From: Acidimicrobiaceae bacterium
GTDB taxonomy: Bacteria; Actinomycetota; Acidimicrobiia; Acidimicrobiales; Aldehydirespiratoraceae
Direction: 5' to 3'
NCBI GenBank assembly: GCA_009843735.1
Contig: VYCW01000123.1
Location: 1-35,234 of the forward strand
Length of the DNA: 35,234 bases
The number at the start of each line of letters is the position of its first letter. The first letter of the stretch is position 1. Positions 31,572-35,234 of this stretch are shown here, one piece after another. The translations under genes and the position numbers were made by a program. The notes beneath the pieces were generated by a model, which was not told the origin of the DNA, did not search any database, and was given only the letters and a program-made list of their open reading frames with translations.

Positions 31572-32672
31572 CTAGCCAACCGGGAAGCCGTAGAGGCGTT
31601 CGGCGTTGCCGGCCAGGATGGCCTGCTTGTCGGGGTCGGCCAGATCGGGGTTCTCCAGCAGCTCGTCGATCTCGTGGCGGCAGGTGGCCGCGGTGACCTC
31701 GTGGGGGAAGTCCGAGGAGAACACCAGCGGCGAGCTGCCCACCAGCTCCACCAGGCGGGCCAGGCCAAGCTCGTCGCCCTCGCAGCCGACGAAGACGCGG
31801 CCGGCGTCGGCGTGTGCGATCACGTAGTCGCTGACCCGACCGCCGGGCTCCACCGCGCAGAACCGCCCGGCCGGATCGTGCTGGCTGAACGCGGCCCACG
31901 AGTTGTCGAAGCGCTCCAGGCAGGTGACGAACCAGTTGACGCCGCCCTCCAGGAAGGCGATGCGCAGCCCCGGGTGGCGGTCGAGGATGCCGTTGGAGAC
32001 GATCCCGGCCAGTGCGATCATCTGGCCCCACGGATGGCCCAGGGCGTGCACGAAGGGCCAGACGTCGAGGTGGTCGATCCCGAAGTTGGCATGGCATCCG
32101 CCGTGCACCGACAGGGCGCAGCCGAGCCGTTCGGCCTCGGCGTACACCGGCCAGTACTCCTGGGAGCCGAGATGGCCCCGCAGCCCGTTGGAGGGCAGCA
32201 TGGCTCCCACCAGTCCCAGCTCGGTGACGGCCCGCTGCAGCTCCTCCACCGCTGCGGCGGGGCTCTGCATGGGCAGCAGCGCCATGCCGCTGAGCCGCTC
32301 GTCGGCCTGCACATGGGTGTCGCTGAGCCAGTCGTTGTAGGCCCGGGCCAGTGCAACCGCGACCTCCGGGTAGTTGACCCTGCCGATGGACAGGCCCGCG
32401 GTCGGGTACAGCACCGCGGCCGAGATCCCGACGGTGTCGAGGAACTCCCGCCACTGCGGGGCCCGCACCCGGCCGGCCCGGTTGAAGCTGGCTGCCGAGT
32501 GCCGGAAGCTGGTGTGCACGTGGTCCAGCGGCGGGAACAGGCCCACCACCGGCGGGACCAGGCCCACACTGCGGGGCGTCTCCAGAGCCATCTCCCGGTA
32601 GGTGCCGGGCAGGTACTCGAGGATCTCCGTCGAGTCCTCCTGAACGTGGCCGTCGGCGTCGATGACCCTCAT
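31572..32672 (-). CDS. Amidohydrolase-2 family metal-dependent hydrolase/decarboxylase
   Basis: This 366-residue TIM-barrel protein belongs to the family that includes ACMSD and aromatic acid decarboxylases. The N-terminal motif is RVIDADGHVQED instead of the common HxH form, with D5, D7, H9 and E12 as candidate ligands. SVHGGCH, AFLEGGVNW and FSSDFPHEV mark further barrel loops with the expected His and Asp. ATG 32672 overlaps the SDR stop by 4 nt, so translation is coupled. It could hydrolyse a lactone or amide, or decarboxylate an aromatic acid; sequence alone does not decide. Confidence 0.88.
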   Translation of the reverse strand: MRVIDADGHVQEDSTEILEYLPGTYREMALETPRSVGLVPPVVGLFPPLDHVHTSFRHSAASFNRAGRVRAPQWREFLDTVGISAAVLYPTAGLSIGRVNYPEVAVALARAYNDWLSDTHVQADERLSGMALLPMQSPAAAVEELQRAVTELGLVGAMLPSNGLRGHLGSQEYWPVYAEAERLGCALSVHGGCHANFGIDHLDVWPFVHALGHPWGQMIALAGIVSNGILDRHPGLRIAFLEGGVNWFVTCLERFDNSWAAFSQHDPAGRFCAVEPGGRVSDYVIAHADAGRVFVGCEGDELGLARLVELVGSSPLVFSSDFPHEVTAATCRHEIDELLENPDLADPDKQAILAGNAERLYGFPVG

Positions 32673-33643
32673 CCCGACAGCCATCGCAGGTAGTCGGCCA
32701 CCGCGACGTCCATCGGGTACTCCACCTTGTAGCCGAGGTCGCGCCGGGACGCGGTGAGGTCCATGGGGCTGGTGGTGTTGCCGTACTTGGTCATCGAGTC
32801 CTCCTGGGTGATCTCCAGGTCGATCGGACGGCCCGCGGCGTGCTCGATCTGCTCGATGATGGCCGCGATGGTGAGGAGCTCTCCCATGGTGGCGTTGTAG
32901 ACCCGGTTGGGGACCGCGGGCGCGAAGGCGGCCTTCACCAGACCCTGGGCGCCGTCGACGGAGTACGTGTAGTCCATGCCCTGGCGGTGCAGGTCGGCCT
33001 CGGCGATGCGGTACGTGCGCCCGTAGTGGGCGCACTCGATGAGCTGCTTGAGCAGCTTGCTGGGCCCGCCGCCGGGCACGCCGTGCCATGGGCCGAACAC
33101 GCCGCCGAAGCGGACCACGGCGGTGTCGAGCCCGTAAGAGTCGGCGTAGTTGTGGCACAGCCACTCCGACGCCAGCTTCATCGAGGCGTACAGCGACGGC
33201 GGGTACTCGCTGACCACGTTGAAGTTGAAGTCCTCGATGGTGTCGTCGGCGGGGGCGACACTTCGCCGGCCCATGGTCACCACCGTCGAGCTGCAGAACA
33301 CCACCCGGGCCAGGCCGGCCATCCGGGCCGCCTCCAGCACGTTGAGCGTGCCCATGACGTTCACCCGCACTCCGGCCACCGGCCGGGGGATCAGGTCCCG
33401 GGTCAGCAGGGACGCGGTGTGGATGATCCGCTCCACGCCGTGGGACTCGATGGCCCGAAGCAGGTCGCCGATGTCGCCGATGTCGCCCTTGACCAGCTCC
33501 ACCGAAGCGGGGTCGAGACGCTCGGACAGGTTCCGCTCGCTGAAGGCGATGTCGTAGAGGACCGGCCGCTCGCCCCGCTCCTCGGCGATGCGGGCCGCAG
33601 CGAGCGACCCGATCATTCCTGCGCCGGTGATGAGGGTGGTCAT
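32669..33643 (-). CDS. Extended SDR, NAD-dependent epimerase/dehydratase family (second copy)
   Basis: This 324-residue protein has nucleotide motif TGAGMIG, Ser in CSST and the catalytic Y152/K156 (YASMK). It is paralogous to the SDR at 17529-18476 and, like it, precedes an amidohydrolase gene with a 4-nt overlap. AGGGG lies upstream of ATG 33643. It diverges from the GntR gene, with a palindrome variant at 33678 between them. It probably oxidises or reduces a hydroxy or keto intermediate; duplication suggests two related substrates or two steps. Confidence 0.9.
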   Translation of the reverse strand: MTTLITGAGMIGSLAAARIAEERGERPVLYDIAFSERNLSERLDPASVELVKGDIGDIGDLLRAIESHGVERIIHTASLLTRDLIPRPVAGVRVNVMGTLNVLEAARMAGLARVVFCSSTVVTMGRRSVAPADDTIEDFNFNVVSEYPPSLYASMKLASEWLCHNYADSYGLDTAVVRFGGVFGPWHGVPGGGPSKLLKQLIECAHYGRTYRIAEADLHRQGMDYTYSVDGAQGLVKAAFAPAVPNRVYNATMGELLTIAAIIEQIEHAAGRPIDLEITQEDSMTKYGNTTSPMDLTASRRDLGYKVEYPMDVAVADYLRWLSG

Positions 33644-33677
33644 TGCAGGTCCCCTACTCGCTCGGGCTCCGGCGCGC

Positions 33678-33687
33678 TTGTCTACAC
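33678..33687. promoter_or_regulatory. Variant operator TTGTCTACAC before the GntR gene
   Basis: It matches most of the general FadR-type TNGTNNACNA form and lies about 15 nt upstream of a TAGCTT box (33700-33705). That position could give autoregulation and also reach the divergent SDR promoter. Confidence 0.45.
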
Positions 33688-33749
33688 GGACCTGTCGCCT
33701 AGCTTCCTATCGGGCGGGCGGCCCATGTAACATCGGCCCGCGGGGGGAT

Positions 33750-33755
33750 GGAGGA
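33750..33755 (+). promoter_or_regulatory. Ribosome binding site for the GntR gene
   Basis: GGAGGA lies 8 nt before TTG 33764 and supports that start. Confidence 0.65.
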
Positions 33756-33763
33756 CCAGAACC

Positions 33764-34432
33764 TTGAGCGACGACAACAGCGAACAGCCCCTGCGGGAGG
33801 TGGTCGCCGGCCAGCTTCGCTCCATGATCCTCGGTGGGGAGTTGAAGCCCGGCCAGCGACTGGTGGAGGGCCAGCTCGCGGAGCGCCTGGGAGTGAGCCG
33901 CAACCCCGTGCGGGAGGCGATGCGTTCGCTGGAGGCGACCGGTTTGATCGAGGTGGTGCCCCGGCGGGGGGCCCATGTGTGCACCATCGACAAGTGCGAG
34001 GTCCATCACATCCAGCGGATCAGGACGCTGGTGGAGGGGTACGCGGTCGAGCAGGCCGCGCAGCGCCAGGATCCCGAGAGCATCGGGCGGATCCTGAGCT
34101 GCCTCGAGGAGGGCCGGGCCGCCACCGAGCGGGGCGACCCCGTCACCGCCGCCCTCTGCCACCGCGACTTCCACATCGCGGTGGAGGAGGCTGCCGGCAT
34201 CCCGTTCCTGCACCAGGTGCTGGACCCGCTCCGCCAGCAGACCGAGCTCGTCTTCTCAGTGGTCACCGACAGCCGGGGCGACATCACCTGGGAGGAGCAC
34301 CAAGCGATCTATGACGCGGTGGCCTCGGGCAACGCGGAGTGCGCCAAGGAGCTGATCCGCCAGCACATCGTGAACGCGCTGGAGACTTTCGAGCAGGCGT
34401 TGGAATCGACAGCAGCCGCCGCGGAGCGTTGA
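33764..34432 (+). CDS. GntR-family transcriptional regulator, FCD (FadR) subfamily
   Basis: This 222-residue protein has an N-terminal winged helix (about 10-70) with LAERLGVSRNPVREAMRSLE as recognition region, followed by an all-helical FCD effector domain. Metal-site candidates are H137 (CHRDFH), H179 (WEEHQ) and H201 (RQHI); the Asp usually four residues before the first His is His133 here. FCD regulators bind organic acids and usually repress nearby catabolic operons at TNGTNNACNA palindromes with GTATAC-like cores. Such sites lie before most operons in this window, so it is the obvious regulator, including of itself. TTG start with GGAGGA upstream. Confidence 0.92.
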   Translation: MSDDNSEQPLREVVAGQLRSMILGGELKPGQRLVEGQLAERLGVSRNPVREAMRSLEATGLIEVVPRRGAHVCTIDKCEVHHIQRIRTLVEGYAVEQAAQRQDPESIGRILSCLEEGRAATERGDPVTAALCHRDFHIAVEEAAGIPFLHQVLDPLRQQTELVFSVVTDSRGDITWEEHQAIYDAVASGNAECAKELIRQHIVNALETFEQALESTAAAAER

Positions 34433-35234
34433 CGCCGAGCACACGCCGGCGGGCCACCGAGTGGCTGGCGGCCGACCCCGACCCCGACACCAGCGCGGAG
34501 CTGGAAGCCCTGCTGGCCGGCGACCCGGTCTGTCTCGAGCACCGCTTCGAGGGCAGGCTCGCCTTCGGGACCGCCGGGATGCGGGGCCGGATGGGGGCCG
34601 GGCCCCTTCGGATGAACCGGGTGCTGGTACGGATGGTGGCCGCCGCGCTGGCCGTGCGGGTGCTGCAGGAGGGCGAGGAACGACCCCATGTCGTGGTCGG
34701 GTACGACGCACGCCACAAGAGCGGCCTCTTCGCCGACGACACCGCCCGGGTGCTGGCTGCCCGCCGGGTGCCGGTGACCGTGCTGCCGGGGCCGGTCCCG
34801 ACCCCCGTGCTGGCCTTTGCGGTGAAGCATCTCGACGCGTCGGCCGGGGTGATGGTCACTGCCAGCCACAATCCGAGGGCCGACAACGGCTACAAGGTCT
34901 ACTGGCGCGGCGGCCGGCAGCTGGCCGCCCCGACCGACGCGGAGATCAGCCGGATCATCGACCGGACGGCGCCGCTGTCACCTAGTGACCTGGCCTCCGG
35001 TGACGACCCCCTCGTCGCGGCCGCGGGCGATGACCTGACCGAGGCGTACCTGGAGGCGGTGGCGGGCCTGCTGGCGCCTCAGGGCCCTCGCTCGGTGCGC
35101 ATCGCCTACACGCCGCTTCACGGCGTGGGCGCGTCTACGTTCCTGCGAGCCCTGTCACACGCCGGGTTCGATCCTCCCGCGGTGGTGGCCGGCCAGGCCG
35201 AGCCCGATCCCGACTTCCCCCCCCCCCCGGTACC
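34429..35234 (+). CDS. Phosphoglucomutase/phosphomannomutase (3' partial)
   Basis: The first 268 codons of an alpha-D-phosphohexomutase run off the window. It carries FGTAGMRG (46-53), the phosphoserine loop TASHNP (144-149, Ser146) with DNGYKVYW, and YTPLHGVGA. Full-length relatives of this phospho-sugar mutase type have about 550 residues. The TTG start overlaps the GntR stop (TTGA), implying coupling, although the function looks like general sugar metabolism. The final bases are doubtful: relatives read PDPDFPT...PNPEE where the sequence shows a run of twelve C followed by GGTACC. Confidence 0.85.
   Translation, partial: MTPSTRRRATEWLAADPDPDTSAELEALLAGDPVCLEHRFEGRLAFGTAGMRGRMGAGPLRMNRVLVRMVAAALAVRVLQEGEERPHVVVGYDARHKSGLFADDTARVLAARRVPVTVLPGPVPTPVLAFAVKHLDASAGVMVTASHNPRADNGYKVYWRGGRQLAAPTDAEISRIIDRTAPLSPSDLASGDDPLVAAAGDDLTEAYLEAVAGLLAPQGPRSVRIAYTPLHGVGASTFLRALSHAGFDPPAVVAGQAEPDPDFPPPPV

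Noticed and set aside
34461..34985. Arg/Gly-rich plus-strand frame of 174 codons
   Set aside because: It is an out-of-frame shadow of the partial phosphohexomutase starting at 34429.

Overview
The window is strongly GC-rich DNA (roughly 70% by eye) with many GTG and TTG starts, dense gene packing and several promoters that look leaderless (a TANNNT box 7-8 nt before the start codon). This points to a high-GC actinobacterium. A member of the Acidimicrobiia is my best guess, but nothing here proves the class. I saw no rRNA, tRNA, CRISPR array, transposase or phage gene.

Layout. Positions 1-5688 (+): the end of a GlcG/HbpS-like gene, a small ABM-domain gene, a 1208-residue fused indolepyruvate ferredoxin oxidoreductase and an MFS transporter. 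5695-6891 (-): a Rieske oxygenase resembling the carbazole dioxygenase terminal component CarAa. 7006-12026 (+): a peptide/nickel-type ABC importer (two permeases, two ATPases, no binding protein) followed by an MFS gene. 12023-13006 (-): two small genes of unknown function. 13334-15861 (-): a ketopantoate-reductase-like gene and an acyl/oxalyl-CoA synthetase-like gene. 16138-20593 (-): a tightly overlapping five-gene operon (VOC protein, FAD monooxygenase, RidA protein, SDR, amidohydrolase). 20694-22223 (+): a gamma-glutamyltransferase/oxamate-amidohydrolase-like gene. 22274-24987 (-): an isochorismatase-type hydrolase and an oligopeptide-type substrate-binding lipoprotein with an unusual Ala/Glu stalk. 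25126-30071 (-): aldehyde dehydrogenase, a heme-oxygenase-like diiron oxidase (HDO) candidate, a second aldehyde dehydrogenase and MFS. 30204-31436 (+): MFS. 31572-33643 (-): an SDR and an amidohydrolase. 33764 to the end (+): a GntR/FCD regulator and the start of a phosphohexomutase.

How it may work together. Palindromes with a GTATAC core, the type of site bound by many GntR/FCD regulators, sit in the promoter regions of almost every catabolic unit: 6949, 15895, 20605, 25096, 30138 and 30152, with a variant at 33680 in front of the GntR gene itself. I saw none inside a gene. The simplest reading is one locally controlled catabolic regulon: ABC and MFS uptake or export; attack by Rieske, FAD and possibly diiron oxygenases; amide and ring hydrolysis; aldehyde oxidation; CoA activation. 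The substrate is unknown. An amide-bearing or nitrogen-containing aromatic compound would fit, but this is inference.

Structured intergenic DNA is a second theme. A 102-nt dispersed repeat (13059-13160 and 16015-16116) folds into a long hairpin, and a compensatory base-pair change between its copies supports the fold. A 28-nt repeat occurs at 13264 and 22230. A very strong hairpin at 23023-23063 lies just downstream of the binding-protein gene.
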